From positions 1,302,001-1,366,000 of the forward strand of contig NZ_CP040932.1 of assembly GCF_006351965.1 (NCBI RefSeq): DNA of 64,000 nt, given 5' to 3'. The notes under the pieces were generated by a model, which was given only the letters and a program-made list of their open reading frames with translations, searched no databases and was not told the DNA's origin. How positions within the stretch are numbered: position 1 is the stretch's first letter; each line of letters opens with the position of its first letter. The DNA is from Oceanicola sp. D3 (GTDB taxonomy: Bacteria > Pseudomonadota > Alphaproteobacteria > Rhodobacterales > Rhodobacteraceae). This document shows positions 54,240 to 63,001 of the stretch, piece after piece. The position numbers were made by a program, and so were the translations under genes.

Positions 54240-55628
54240 TTAGCCGGTGTCGATCTCGTAGGGCAGCAGGCCGCGGGCGTTGTGGTTGACGCTCAGGCGG
54301 CGCTCCAGCGGCGGCACCGAACGCTGGTGGCATCCGGTGCGCTCGCAGATCCGGCAGGAAATTCCGATGGGCTCGAAGGCCGCCGGTTGGCTGGTGTCGA
54401 GCCCGTCGGCATAGACGAGGTCGGCAGCGTGCGCGACCTCGCAGCCAAGCGCGATGGCATAGCGCCGCACCGGCGCGTTGAAGCTGCCGCCGGGCTTTGA
54501 CACATCACAGGCGAGGCTGATGTAGCGCACCCCATCGGGCGTTTCGGCCAATTGGCGCAGGAAGCGGCCCGGCGTTTCGAAGGCGCGGTGCACGTTCCAA
54601 AGCGGGCAGGCCCCACCGAAACGGGCGAATTGCAGCCGGGTGGCCGAGTGCCGCTTGGTGATGGTGCCTGCCTGATCCACCCGCACGAAGAAGAAGGGGA
54701 TGCCTTTGGCTCCCGGGCGTTGGAGCGTGGACAGGCGGTGGGCGACCTGCTCGATGGAGGCGCCGAAGCGATCTGCGAGGCGCTCTAGGTCATGCCGGGT
54801 GTCGCGCGCGGCCTCAAGGAAGACGCGGTAGGGCAGCAGGGCAGCACCGGCGAAGTAATTGGCCAATCCGATCTTGGCGATGGCGCGGGCTTCGTCGGTT
54901 TGGAAGCGGGCGAGGTCCAGCGTGGCCTCCAGCAGCGTGTTTTGCGTGATAAGTGCAAGCTGGTGAAAGATCTGAAAGCGCCGCGTGGCCGCAGAGGCGC
55001 GGGCAGGCAGGGTGAGGCGGCGGGCCTCGGCATCAAACCGGCGCAGCGCGGTTTCATCAGTGAGCGAAAGGGTTACGCCAGCCTTTTCAAGCTGCTTGAG
55101 CGCCATGTCCGGGTCTGTCCCGTCGCCCGCGTAGCGCTCTGCGGCGCGGTCGATGGCATCAAGGTAATTGTCGCAATAGTGAAAGAAATCGCGCACCTCT
55201 TCCCATGGCGAAATCGGTGCGGGGCCGCCGGTGCCCATAGCTTCATCAAGCAAAGCCAGCCGCTCCTGCCCTTGCCGGTGCGCGCGGTGCAACTCAAGGA
55301 AGGCGCGGGCGAGGGCGGGGGCGTTTGAGGCAGTCAGGCGGAGGTCGGCCATGGGGGGCGTGTCGGTGAAGACCGGGTCGGCAAAGGCCTCGCGCATGTC
55401 TGTGACAAGGCGCTCGGTATCGCCTGACGACAGCTCGGTGACGTCTTGGCCGAACTCCTGCGCCAGTGCCAGAACCACCCGGGCGGAGACCGGGCGATTG
55501 TTGTTTTCCATCTGGTTGAGATAGGGCAGCGATACCCCCAGTTTGGCGGCAAAGGCCTTCTGGGTGAGGTTCAGCCGCGTGCGGATTTCCCGCAGCTTGG
55601 CACCGGCATAGAGCTTTTGCGTGGGCAT
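54240..55628 (-). CDS. pccR: Short-chain fatty acyl-CoA regulator PccR
   Basis: 462 residues. N-terminal XRE-type helix-turn-helix (residues 8-62: KLREIRTRLNLTQKAFAAKLG ... LNQMENNNRPVS). The middle is IrrE/peptidase-like (FFHYCDNYLDAIDRAAERYAG), and the end has a Cys-rich RamB-like domain (ISCRICERTGCHQRS). In Rhodobacter sphaeroides PccR controls propionyl-CoA carboxylase. Here pccB lies 1.5 kb away and TTTGCAAA sites flank both genes, so the assignment is strong. Confidence 0.9.
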   Translation of the reverse strand: MPTQKLYAGAKLREIRTRLNLTQKAFAAKLGVSLPYLNQMENNNRPVSARVVLALAQEFGQDVTELSSGDTERLVTDMREAFADPVFTDTPPMADLRLTASNAPALARAFLELHRAHRQGQERLALLDEAMGTGGPAPISPWEEVRDFFHYCDNYLDAIDRAAERYAGDGTDPDMALKQLEKAGVTLSLTDETALRRFDAEARRLTLPARASAATRRFQIFHQLALITQNTLLEATLDLARFQTDEARAIAKIGLANYFAGAALLPYRVFLEAARDTRHDLERLADRFGASIEQVAHRLSTLQRPGAKGIPFFFVRVDQAGTITKRHSATRLQFARFGGACPLWNVHRAFETPGRFLRQLAETPDGVRYISLACDVSKPGGSFNAPVRRYAIALGCEVAHAADLVYADGLDTSQPAAFEPIGISCRICERTGCHQRSVPPLERRLSVNHNARGLLPYEIDTG

Positions 55629-55639
55629 GGTGCGGGTAT

Positions 55640-55676
55640 TTTGCAGATTCGCACCGCCCGCGCCAGTGTTTGCAAA
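55640..55676. promoter_or_regulatory. PccR-type sites upstream of pccR
   Basis: TTTGCAAA at 55669-55676 and TTTGCAGA at 55640-55647, just before the pccR start (55628). TTTGCAAA is the half-site reported for PccR. Autoregulation is inferred. Confidence 0.7.
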
Positions 55677-56909
55677 TCAGGTGAGGGCGTCGGGCGACCC
55701 GGCAAGCTGGCGCTCTCGCATCAGCACCACGCAGATCGACACGAGGCTGCCCACGGAGGTGGCCACCATCACGATAAGGAGGGGCAGGGGCGTGGAGCCC
55801 TCGGTGAGCAGGGCGGCGGCCAGCGCCGAGAGGGCTGCGCCGCCTGCAATCTGGATTGCGCCGCCGAGGCCGGAGGCGGAGCCGGCCAGATCTGGCCGGA
55901 CAGACACCAGCCCCGCCGCGGCATTGGGCATGACCAGCCCGTTGCCCAGCCCGACGAATGTGAAGAAGGCGAAGAAGAGAAACGGGTCGCGCAGCCCTGC
56001 GAGGTAGACGCAGAGGTGCAGCGAGATACCGCAGGTCGTAAGGATGCAGCCCCAGAGCACCATACGGTTGATCCCGAAGCGGCTGGCGAACCGCCCGGTG
56101 AAGGCGTTGCCCAGCAGGTAGCCGACGGCGGGAAAGCCGAAGAAGAAGCCCATCTGCGAGGGTGGCAGCCCGAAGTACTCGGTGGCAACGAAGGGCGCGC
56201 CGCCAAGGTAGGCGAAGAAGGCCCCGGAAGCGAAGGCGGCGGCCAGCGCGTAGCCCCAGAACCGGTAGGAGCTGAGCAGGGTGGGGTAGCCGCGGAACTG
56301 CTCGGAGAAGCGGGCCTTGCGGGTGTGCAGCGTTTCACCGAGGTCGGTCAGCACGAGGCAGAGCAGCGTCACGCCGAAGCCGAACATCAGCCAGAAGCTG
56401 GCCTGCCAGCCGAACCACTCGTCGAGCTTGCCGCCGATGGCGGGGGCGATCATCGGCACAAGGCTCATGCCCATGGTGACATAGCCGATCATCGAGGCGG
56501 CCTGATTCATCGGCACCACGTCGCGCACGATGGCGCGGCTCAGCACCATGCCAGCGGCCACAACGGCCTGACACATGCGGAAGAACAGGAAAACCTCAAC
56601 CGTAGGGGCGTAGATGCAGCCGAGCGTCGCGCCGAGGAAGATGGTGATGGCGACGATCAGCACCACCCGCCGTCCGAACCAGTCGGAGAGGGGGCCAACG
56701 ATGACTTGCAAGACAGCGTTGACCGCAAGAAAGAGTGAGACGGCAAGGCCGATCACCCGATACTCGGTGTTGAAATGCGCGGCCATCGAGGGGAGCGAGG
56801 GCAGAAACACGTTCATCGTCAGTGCGGTCATCGAAGCGACGAGCACGAGGGTGAAGACATGCGGTGGGGTGGTGCGGTCCGCAAATCGGACCTTGCTGCC
56901 GTAACTCAT
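55677..56909 (-). CDS. MFS drug exporter, Bcr/CflA family
   Basis: 410 residues, 12 membrane helices. Bcr/CflA pattern MTALTMNVFLPSLPSM in helix 1 and motif A GPLSDWFGRRVVLI after helix 2, plus motif C-like MGMSLVPMIAPAIGG. Exports small hydrophobic drugs or sulfonamide-like compounds in known members. Lies between pccR and pccB; its stop touches the pccR-upstream TTTGCAAA, so control by PccR is possible but not shown. Confidence 0.9.
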   Translation of the reverse strand: MSYGSKVRFADRTTPPHVFTLVLVASMTALTMNVFLPSLPSMAAHFNTEYRVIGLAVSLFLAVNAVLQVIVGPLSDWFGRRVVLIVAITIFLGATLGCIYAPTVEVFLFFRMCQAVVAAGMVLSRAIVRDVVPMNQAASMIGYVTMGMSLVPMIAPAIGGKLDEWFGWQASFWLMFGFGVTLLCLVLTDLGETLHTRKARFSEQFRGYPTLLSSYRFWGYALAAAFASGAFFAYLGGAPFVATEYFGLPPSQMGFFFGFPAVGYLLGNAFTGRFASRFGINRMVLWGCILTTCGISLHLCVYLAGLRDPFLFFAFFTFVGLGNGLVMPNAAAGLVSVRPDLAGSASGLGGAIQIAGGAALSALAAALLTEGSTPLPLLIVMVATSVGSLVSICVVLMRERQLAGSPDALT

Positions 56910-56987
56910 TGCGGGGAGTTAGGCGGGGGGATCTGTTTTGTCTACTATCTGGGCGGAAAAAATGTGCTCGACGCATGAAATATTCTG

Positions 56988-57028
56988 TTTTGCAGTTAGC
57001 TAGTTGTGCCTTGCCAATAGTTTGCAAA
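56988..57028. promoter_or_regulatory. PccR-type sites upstream of pccB
   Basis: TTTGCAGT at 56988-56995 and TTTGCAAA at 57021-57028, in the 190-base gap before pccB. The exact TTTGCAAA word also precedes pccR. Only 72 bases separate the last site from the pccB start. Confidence 0.75.
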
Positions 57029-57099
57029 TTTTCCGAATTTCCCTTTGTCCCACGTCCGTGAGACCCTATAGCAAAACGAAATTACCCGGGGAGATGGCC

Positions 57100-58632
57100 A
57101 TGAAGGACATTCTGGAGCAACTCGAAGAGCGCCGGGCCGAAGCCCGCGCGGGCGGTGGCCAAAGGCGGATTGATGCGCAGCACGCCAAGGGCAAGCTGAC
57201 GGCGCGCGAGCGGATCGAGCTGCTGCTCGACGAAGGCAGCTTTGAAGAGTTTGACATGTTCGTGGCCCACCGCTGCACCGATTTCGGCATGGAAGAGCAG
57301 CGCCCAGCGGGGGACGGGGTGGTGACCGGCTGGGGAACGATCAATGGCCGCATGGTCTATGTATTTTCGCAGGACTTTACCGTTTTTGGTGGTTCGCTCT
57401 CCGAAACCCACGCCCAGAAGATCTGCAAGATCATGGATATGGCGGTGCAGAACGGCGCGCCTGTGATTGGCCTGAACGACTCGGGCGGGGCGCGTATTCA
57501 GGAAGGCGTGGCTTCGCTAGCAGGCTATGCCGAGGTGTTCCAGCGCAACATCATGGCCTCCGGCGTGGTGCCGCAGATCAGCGTCATCATGGGCCCCTGC
57601 GCAGGCGGCGCGGTGTATAGCCCGGCGATGACCGACTTCATCTTCATGGTGAAGGAAAGCAGCTACATGTTCGTCACCGGGCCAGATGTGGTGAAAACCG
57701 TTACAAATGAACAGGTTACCGCCGAAGAGCTGGGCGGCGCCTCTACCCATACGAAGAAGTCGAGCGTGGCCGATGGGGCCTTCGAAAACGACGTGGAAGC
57801 GATGACGGAAGTGCGGCGGCTGGTGGATTTTCTGCCGCTGAACAACCGTGAGAAGCCCCCTGTGCGCCCCTTCTTCGATGATGTGGCGCGGGTGGAAAAG
57901 AGCCTCGACACGCTGGTGCCCGAAAACGCGAATACCCCTTACGACATGAAGGAACTGATCGTGAAGATCGGTGACGAGGGGGATTTTTACGAGATCCAAG
58001 AAGACTTCGCCAAGAACATCATCACCGGCTTCATCCGGCTGGAAGGGCAGACAGTGGGCGTGGTGGCGAATCAGCCGATGGTGCTGGCCGGGTGCCTCGA
58101 CATTGATTCGTCGCGGAAGGCCGCCCGATTCGTGCGGTTCTGCGATGCCTTCGAGATTCCCATCCTGACGCTGGTGGACGTGCCGGGCTTTCTTCCGGGC
58201 ACTTCGCAGGAGTATGGCGGGGTGATCAAACACGGGGCGAAGCTGCTGTTCGCCTATGGCGAGGCGACGGTGCCGAAGGTGACGGTGATCACCCGCAAGG
58301 CCTACGGTGGGGCCTATGATGTGATGGCCTCCAAGCACCTGCGCGGCGACTTCAATTACGCTTGGCCCACCGCCGAGATTGCGGTGATGGGAGCCAAGGG
58401 GGCAACGGAAATTCTGTACCGCAGCGAGTTGGGCGACCCGGATAAAATCGCCGCCCGCGCGAAGGATTACGAGGACCGGTTTGCCAACCCCTTCGTGGCC
58501 GCGGAGAAGGGCTTTATAGATGAGGTGATCCAGCCGCGCTCAACCCGCAAGCGAGTGGCGCGGGCTTTTGCATCTCTCAGAAACAAGAAACTGACCAACC
58601 CTTGGAAGAAGCACGACAACATTCCGCTCTGA
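57100..58632 (+). CDS. pccB: Propionyl-CoA carboxylase beta subunit
   Basis: 510 residues, the usual PccB length. Carboxyltransferase subunit that forms methylmalonyl-CoA from propionyl-CoA. Motifs include [40 protein letters not shown] (acyl-CoA binding), [20 protein letters not shown] and [23 protein letters not shown] 57100 is chosen because GGGGAG sits 6 bases upstream; ATG 57094 overlaps that box. Control by PccR is likely. Confidence 0.97.
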   Translation: MKDILEQLEERRAEARAGGGQRRIDAQHAKGKLTARERIELLLDEGSFEEFDMFVAHRCTDFGMEEQRPAGDGVVTGWGTINGRMVYVFSQDFTVFGGSLSETHAQKICKIMDMAVQNGAPVIGLNDSGGARIQEGVASLAGYAEVFQRNIMASGVVPQISVIMGPCAGGAVYSPAMTDFIFMVKESSYMFVTGPDVVKTVTNEQVTAEELGGASTHTKKSSVADGAFENDVEAMTEVRRLVDFLPLNNREKPPVRPFFDDVARVEKSLDTLVPENANTPYDMKELIVKIGDEGDFYEIQEDFAKNIITGFIRLEGQTVGVVANQPMVLAGCLDIDSSRKAARFVRFCDAFEIPILTLVDVPGFLPGTSQEYGGVIKHGAKLLFAYGEATVPKVTVITRKAYGGAYDVMASKHLRGDFNYAWPTAEIAVMGAKGATEILYRSELGDPDKIAARAKDYEDRFANPFVAAEKGFIDEVIQPRSTRKRVARAFASLRNKKLTNPWKKHDNIPL

Positions 58633-58679
58633 GCGGAATTCCGCTGCGTGCATTCCTGTAGGTAAGGGGGATAGCCAGA

Positions 58680-59222
58680 ATGATATTTTCATGGCACAAA
58701 CGACAGACTTCCCGCCGCCGCCCGGCGGGAGTTTCAAAAAGAATTGGCCGTCTTAGCTGCCTGAGCAAGGCGCGCGGCCTTAAGCCGGACGTTCGCGTTC
58801 GGCCGCTCCGCGCAGGGGAGGGGAGGCCCCGGCGCGGAGCGCTTCTTTTGGCGCTGCCGTTCCTTGCCGCCCCTGCCATCGCGAAAGATCTGCCAGAGGA
58901 TTGGGCCGTGCTGCACGATGCGCTGGTTGAGGTGCATGTGGGCCGTACGGAGGGTGCCGAAGAGCGGTGGCTGGTGATGCGTTACCTTGCCCCGCAGATC
59001 GCCCGCGAGGGTGGAACGCTGGGCTATGATGACGTGGCCGGGGAAATGGACGCGCTCTGCAACGGTGCGGGTCTGGCCACGGCGGCGGGGCATGAATCAC
59101 CTGTCGACCAAATCGTCATCGCATTGATGGACCGGGTGGTGGAACGGGGTCAGCCGGACCCGCAGGCCACGCAATTTATTGCCTCCTATGATATCACCGA
59201 GGCCGGGTGCGAGTGGCGATGA
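58680..59222 (+). CDS. DUF6497-like protein, start uncertain
   Basis: Up to 180 residues. The conserved-looking part is from about residue 70 (DLPEDWAVLHDALVEVHVGRTEGAEERWLVMRYLAPQIARE as a block), with a Cys in DALCNGAG and one near the end (AGCEWR). A hydrophobic stretch (residues 53-68, ending APAIA) looks like a signal peptide, but no ATG precedes it closely. ATG 58680 has AAGGGGG before it, yet the first 50 codons contain two strong hairpins. A TTG start at 58848 is an alternative. Function unknown. Confidence 0.55.
   Translation: MIFSWHKRQTSRRRPAGVSKRIGRLSCLSKARGLKPDVRVRPLRAGEGRPRRGALLLALPFLAAPAIAKDLPEDWAVLHDALVEVHVGRTEGAEERWLVMRYLAPQIAREGGTLGYDDVAGEMDALCNGAGLATAAGHESPVDQIVIALMDRVVERGQPDPQATQFIASYDITEAGCEWR
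58805..58840 (+). terminator. Terminator-like hairpin after pccB
   Basis: Perfect 9-base inverted repeat GCTCCGCGC (58805-58813) / GCGCGGAGC (58832-58840) followed by GCTTCTTTT. It lies within the 5' part of the DUF6497-like frame, so either the start of that gene is later or this is an attenuator. Confidence 0.45.
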
Positions 59223-59442
59223 TGATGCAAGATGCCAATAAAACAAGGCGTTTGCGCGCCTTCATGGTGGGGTTTGATGCAATCCCGCCACAGGGGATTC
59301 AACTGCACGGATGGGCCTGTTTTTCCTCTGATAATTGCATTAACCTCACGCTTGGCCAGACCTATTTGGCTGTGAACTCGAATGAGGGACCTGGGGAGTG
59401 TCAACGCTTTCTGCGCACCTCACAGATTATTAGGAGACAGAG

Positions 59443-59568
59443 ATGTCGAAGAGCATCAAAACCCTTCTCGCCATCAGCCTCGTTGCCTTCGTGGCTGCCT
59501 GCGCCCAGCAGGACGAAGTTGTTGTGGAAGAAGTTGTGGTCGAAGAGCCGACCTACTCGAAGTACTAA
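59443..59568 (+). CDS. Small lipoprotein, 41 residues
   Basis: Starts MSKSIKTLLAISLVAFVAAC with a lipobox (Cys20), followed by a short acidic Val/Glu repeat (VVVEEVVVEEPTYSKY). A strong TAGGAG box lies 6 bases before the ATG. It resembles small Val/Glu-rich lipoproteins common in Rhodobacteraceae, of unknown role. The longer overlapping frame on the same strand lacks such signals. A GC hairpin follows the stop. Confidence 0.8.
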   Translation: MSKSIKTLLAISLVAFVAACAQQDEVVVEEVVVEEPTYSKY

Positions 59569-59577
59569 TTCTACATT

Positions 59578-59601
59578 GGGGCAGGCCTTCGGGCCTGCCC
59601 C
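59578..59601 (+). terminator. Hairpin after the small lipoprotein gene
   Basis: Perfect 10-base stem GGGGCAGGCC-TTCG-GGCCTGCCCC with a stable tetraloop, 9 bases after the stop codon. No T-run follows, so it may act as a transcript-stabilising 3' end or a weak terminator. Confidence 0.65.
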
Positions 59602-59634
59602 AACCCTCCGCCCGCTCATCCGGGAGCGTGGCGC

Positions 59635-59994
59635 ATGATCAAACATCGCGGCTTTCCTGGCCGCCTCCCCGGTACTGACTTTCAATTTGTAATCCGACGT
59701 CCGTCCAAAGGTGGCGCAACGCCTCTCAAGGCGCGTGAACGCTTTGCCGACCGACGGCCAGCCGATCGCCGTGCCGATTCGGGCTTCATGGCGGCGCTGT
59801 GGGAGCAGTTTGGCGCGGAGCCCTTCGAGCGCGGCAACCTTGATGCGGGCCGCTTGAGCTGGCTTTTCGGCCGCGAGGTGGTGCCTGCCGAAGACCCGTT
59901 TGATCCGGCAAGCTACGAAGCCCTTCTGAAGATTGATGAAGCCGCAGCGCGGCGGGCCTTCCCCGAAGCCTTCGAAGAGGAGGGCTGGGCGTGA
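59635..59994 (+). CDS. Conserved hypothetical protein near pccA
   Basis: 119 residues, Arg-rich N-terminus (RRPSKGGATPLKARERFADRRPADRR) and a conserved-looking C-terminal half (GFMAALWEQFGAEPFERGNL... FDPASYEALLKIDEAAARRAFPEAF). No signal or membrane part. Similar short proteins sit in the pcc region of related genomes as I recall; function unknown. Confidence 0.65.
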   Translation: MIKHRGFPGRLPGTDFQFVIRRPSKGGATPLKARERFADRRPADRRADSGFMAALWEQFGAEPFERGNLDAGRLSWLFGREVVPAEDPFDPASYEALLKIDEAAARRAFPEAFEEEGWA

Positions 59995-60328
59995 TTTTGC
60001 CGAGGCGGACCAGGGGGAATTGGCGGGAAACGGCTCAAAACTGCCGTTGCGTCACGGTGCGCTTGTTCGACCGCGGCCTGACTGCGAATGTCGCTTCAGG
60101 CCCGGCGTTCTCCAGCAAGCTTGCGTCGGCCTTAATAAGTCAAAACCGTTACCCTTCCCCTTCTATGTGGTCTGGCCCCGTTAGGGTCAGGCCACACCCT
60201 TTTTCGGCGCGGCGCATGTTCGCCTGTTTCGAAGGTCTTGGGCGTGGGGGTGACGAATTTGGCTTCACGGACTCCGTGTTTTGCTGTAAAACGCTGCCCA
60301 TAAACAATAAAACTCGAGGCAGTACATC
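59995..60328 (+). other. Gene-free gap with a rho-independent terminator
   Basis: 334 bases without a convincing gene. A strong terminator sits at 60167-60204: 11-pair stem (GTGGTCTGGCC / GGTCAGGCCAC, with wobble pairs), 7-base loop, then ACCCTTTTT. It is 170 bases past the previous stop codon, more than a 3' end needs, so a small RNA could lie between. The remainder contains the promoter for the first glycine-zipper lipoprotein. Confidence 0.45.
60167..60204 (+). terminator. Rho-independent terminator
   Basis: 11-base-pair stem 60167-60177 with 60185-60195, loop CCGTTAG, and a T5 tract at 60200-60204. The best terminator in the window by textbook criteria. Confidence 0.75.
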
Positions 60329-60529
60329 ATGCAAAAACTCATCTGGGCCGCCGCCCTTCCTTTCGTGTTCGCCCTCTCCGGGTGCCTTGACAACGACGTG
60401 CAGCGCGCGGCCGTTGGCGCTGGCATCGGTGCCGTTGCCGCAAGCGCAACCGACAACGACCCGCTTGTCGGGGCCGCTGTTGGCGCAGGCGTGGGCGCCC
60501 TCTCGGACGACATCGCCGACGCGTTCTAA
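60329..60529 (+). CDS. Glycine-zipper small lipoprotein A
   Basis: 66 residues. Signal with lipobox LSGC (Cys19), then CLDNDVQRAAVGAGIGAVAA and a second GAAVGAGVGA repeat. Gly/Ala zippers like these pack into membranes. Nearly the same pattern as the next gene, so a tandem duplication. Function unknown; outer-membrane anchored by inference. Confidence 0.78.
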   Translation: MQKLIWAAALPFVFALSGCLDNDVQRAAVGAGIGAVAASATDNDPLVGAAVGAGVGALSDDIADAF

Positions 60530-60661
60530 GCTACGGCAAAACCAGCGAAATTTCGCCGGGCCGTGGAACCGGGCCGGCGAAGCCTTTGTTTCTCTCTCAG
60601 ACCTGAAATTGCTCTGCGACGCGCAACGCGGCAGGGCCAATCGTTTGAGAGGAAAACAGAC

Positions 60662-60847
60662 ATGCGCAAGATCATTCTGGGCGCGACCCTTCCCGCAATT
60701 CTGCTCGTCGCGGCCTGCGACAACGACCTTGAGCGCGCCGCCGTCGGTGCCGGGGTTGGGGCCGTTGCCGCTGAGGCCACGGACAATGACCCGGTTGTCG
60801 GGGCGGCGGTTGGCGCGGGCGTGGGCGCCATTTCCAACGACCTCTGA
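60662..60847 (+). CDS. Glycine-zipper small lipoprotein B
   Basis: 61 residues. Starts MRKIILGATLPAILLVAACD with lipobox (Cys19), then DNDLERAAVGAGVGAVAAEATDNDP in parts matching gene A almost residue for residue, and the same GAAVGAGVGA zipper. ATG 60662 is chosen because the signal peptide begins there and GAGAGGAAAA lies upstream. Paralog of the gene 132 bases upstream. Confidence 0.78.
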   Translation: MRKIILGATLPAILLVAACDNDLERAAVGAGVGAVAAEATDNDPVVGAAVGAGVGAISNDL

Positions 60848-61000
60848 TAACACCGCTGCTTGCACCGGCCGCCGTGCCGGGCGCGGGCGGGCGTTTGACA
60901 GCATGAAAGCTCACCAAAGCGTTCTTCGGGCCTGCCGCCCGGAGAGCGCTTTTTGCGTTCCACCGCTCCGCGAAGCCAAGCCACAAGAGGGACAGTAAAG

Positions 61001-63001
61001 ATGTTCGACAAGATCCTGATCGCCAACCGGGGGGAAATTGCCTGCCGGGTTATCAAAACGGCGCGCAAGATGGGGATCAGGACGGTGGCCGTTTATTCGG
61101 ATGCCGACAAGCATGCCCTGCATGTGGAGATGGCGGATGAAGCGGTGCATATCGGCCCGCCTGCCGCGAACCAGTCTTACATCGTGATCGACAAGATCAT
61201 GGACGCGATCCGCCAGACCGGCGCGCAGGCGGTGCACCCGGGCTATGGCTTTCTCTCCGAGAACCCGAAGTTCGCTCAGGCGCTGGAAGCCGAGGGCGTG
61301 GCCTTCATCGGCCCGCCGGTCGGGGCGATTGAGGCAATGGGCGACAAGATCACCTCCAAGAAAATCGCGCAGGAGGCGGGCGTCAGTACGGTGCCCGGCT
61401 ACATGGGGCTGATCGAGGATGCCGATGAGGCGGTGAAGATCAGCGGCGAAATCGGCTATCCGGTGATGATCAAGGCCAGCGCGGGCGGCGGCGGCAAGGG
61501 GATGCGGATCGCGTGGAACGACGAGGAGGCGCGCGAGGGCTTTCAGAGTTCGAAGAACGAGGCGGCGAGCAGCTTTGGCGATGACCGGATCTTCATTGAG
61601 AAGTTCGTCACCCAGCCGCGCCACATTGAGATTCAGGTGCTCTGCGATGCCCATGGCAACGGGATCTACCTTGGCGAGCGTGAGTGCTCGATCCAGCGGC
61701 GGAACCAAAAGGTGATTGAAGAGGCGCCCTCGCCGTTTCTTGACGAGGAGACGCGTCGGGCGATGGGCGAGCAGGCCGTCGCGCTGGCTCAGGCGGTGGG
61801 CTACACCAGCGCGGGCACGGTGGAGTTTATCGTCGATGGCGAGAAGAACTTTTACTTCCTCGAAATGAACACGCGGCTACAAGTGGAGCATCCGGTGACC
61901 GAGCTGATCACCGGCGTGGACCTTGTGGAACAGATGATCCGCGTGGCCAACGGCGAGCCGCTGAGCCTCACCCAGGACGAGGTGAAGCTGAACGGCTGGG
62001 CGATGGAGAGCCGCCTTTATGCCGAAGACCCCTATCGCAACTTCCTGCCGTCGATCGGTCGGCTGGTGGCTTATCGTCCGCCGGAGGAGGTGACCGAGGA
62101 GACACGGGCCGTGCGCAACGATACTGGCGTCTATGAAGGCGGCGAGATCAGCATGTATTACGACCCGATGATCGCCAAGCTCTGCACATGGGCCCCGACG
62201 CGGGAGGAAGCCATCGAGGAGATGCGGGTGGCGCTCGACAGCTTCGAGCTGGAGGGGATCGGGCACAATCTGCCGTTCCTCGCGGCGGTGATGGACCATC
62301 CGAAGTTTGTTTCTGGCAACATCACCACGGCCTTCATCGAGGAAGAATATCCCGATGGGTTTCAAGGTGTTGAGCTGAGCGACGTTGATAAGCGGCGGGT
62401 CGCGGCGGCGGCGGCGGCAATGTATCGGCTGGCCGAAATTCGCCGAAGCCGCGTGTCGGGGCGCATGGACAACCACGAGCGGCACGTTGGCTCTGAGTGG
62501 GTCGTTTCGGTGGCGGGTGAAACGCTGGTGACCGAGATCGCGGCCGACAAGGCCGGTGCAACCGTGGCCTTCTCGGATGGCACCGTGCATCGCGTGGCCT
62601 CCGACTGGACGCCGGGCGACAGCCTTGCCCGGGTGAAGATCGACGGTGCGCTGATGGTGCTGAAGGTGGGCAAGCTGACAAGCGGCTTTCGCATCCGGTT
62701 CCGGGGCGCGGATGTGCCGGTGAAGGTCTGGACCCCGCGCCAGGCCGAATTGGCGGCGCTGATGCCCGAGCGCCTGCCGCCGGACACTTCGAAGATGCTG
62801 CTGTGCCCGATGCCCGGCCTCATTGTGAAGGTCGACGTGGCCAAGGGCGATGAGGTGCAGGAGGGGCAGGCGCTGTGCACTGTGGAGGCGATGAAGATGG
62901 AAAACATCCTGCGCGCCGAGAAAACGGCCAAGGTGGCCAAGATAAACGCCGGGCCGGGTGACAGCCTTGCGGTGGACGATGTGATTATGGAGTTCGAATG
63001 A
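61001..63001 (+). CDS. pccA: Propionyl-CoA carboxylase alpha subunit (biotin carboxylase + carrier)
   Basis: 666 residues. Biotin carboxylase (1-450: KILIANRGEIACRVIKTARK, ATP-grasp KASAGGGGKGMRIAW, EMNTRLQVEHPVTE), a PccA-type BT domain (about 450-590) and biotin carrier with Lys632 in EAMKME. Carboxylates biotin with bicarbonate and passes it to PccB. GAGGG before ATG 61001 decides the start. Separated from pccB by 2.4 kb of small genes. Depends on biotin, which bioMNY imports. Confidence 0.97.
   Translation: MFDKILIANRGEIACRVIKTARKMGIRTVAVYSDADKHALHVEMADEAVHIGPPAANQSYIVIDKIMDAIRQTGAQAVHPGYGFLSENPKFAQALEAEGVAFIGPPVGAIEAMGDKITSKKIAQEAGVSTVPGYMGLIEDADEAVKISGEIGYPVMIKASAGGGGKGMRIAWNDEEAREGFQSSKNEAASSFGDDRIFIEKFVTQPRHIEIQVLCDAHGNGIYLGERECSIQRRNQKVIEEAPSPFLDEETRRAMGEQAVALAQAVGYTSAGTVEFIVDGEKNFYFLEMNTRLQVEHPVTELITGVDLVEQMIRVANGEPLSLTQDEVKLNGWAMESRLYAEDPYRNFLPSIGRLVAYRPPEEVTEETRAVRNDTGVYEGGEISMYYDPMIAKLCTWAPTREEAIEEMRVALDSFELEGIGHNLPFLAAVMDHPKFVSGNITTAFIEEEYPDGFQGVELSDVDKRRVAAAAAAMYRLAEIRRSRVSGRMDNHERHVGSEWVVSVAGETLVTEIAADKAGATVAFSDGTVHRVASDWTPGDSLARVKIDGALMVLKVGKLTSGFRIRFRGADVPVKVWTPRQAELAALMPERLPPDTSKMLLCPMPGLIVKVDVAKGDEVQEGQALCTVEAMKMENILRAEKTAKVAKINAGPGDSLAVDDVIMEFE

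Noticed and set aside
59207-59638. 143-codon plus-strand frame spanning the small lipoprotein gene
   Set aside because: The lipoprotein in another frame has a lipobox, a strong ribosome-binding site and a hairpin after its stop; the longer frame has none of these.
59991-60998. 335-codon plus-strand frame through the lipoprotein pair
   Set aside because: It runs through a strong terminator and two better-supported lipoprotein genes in another frame.
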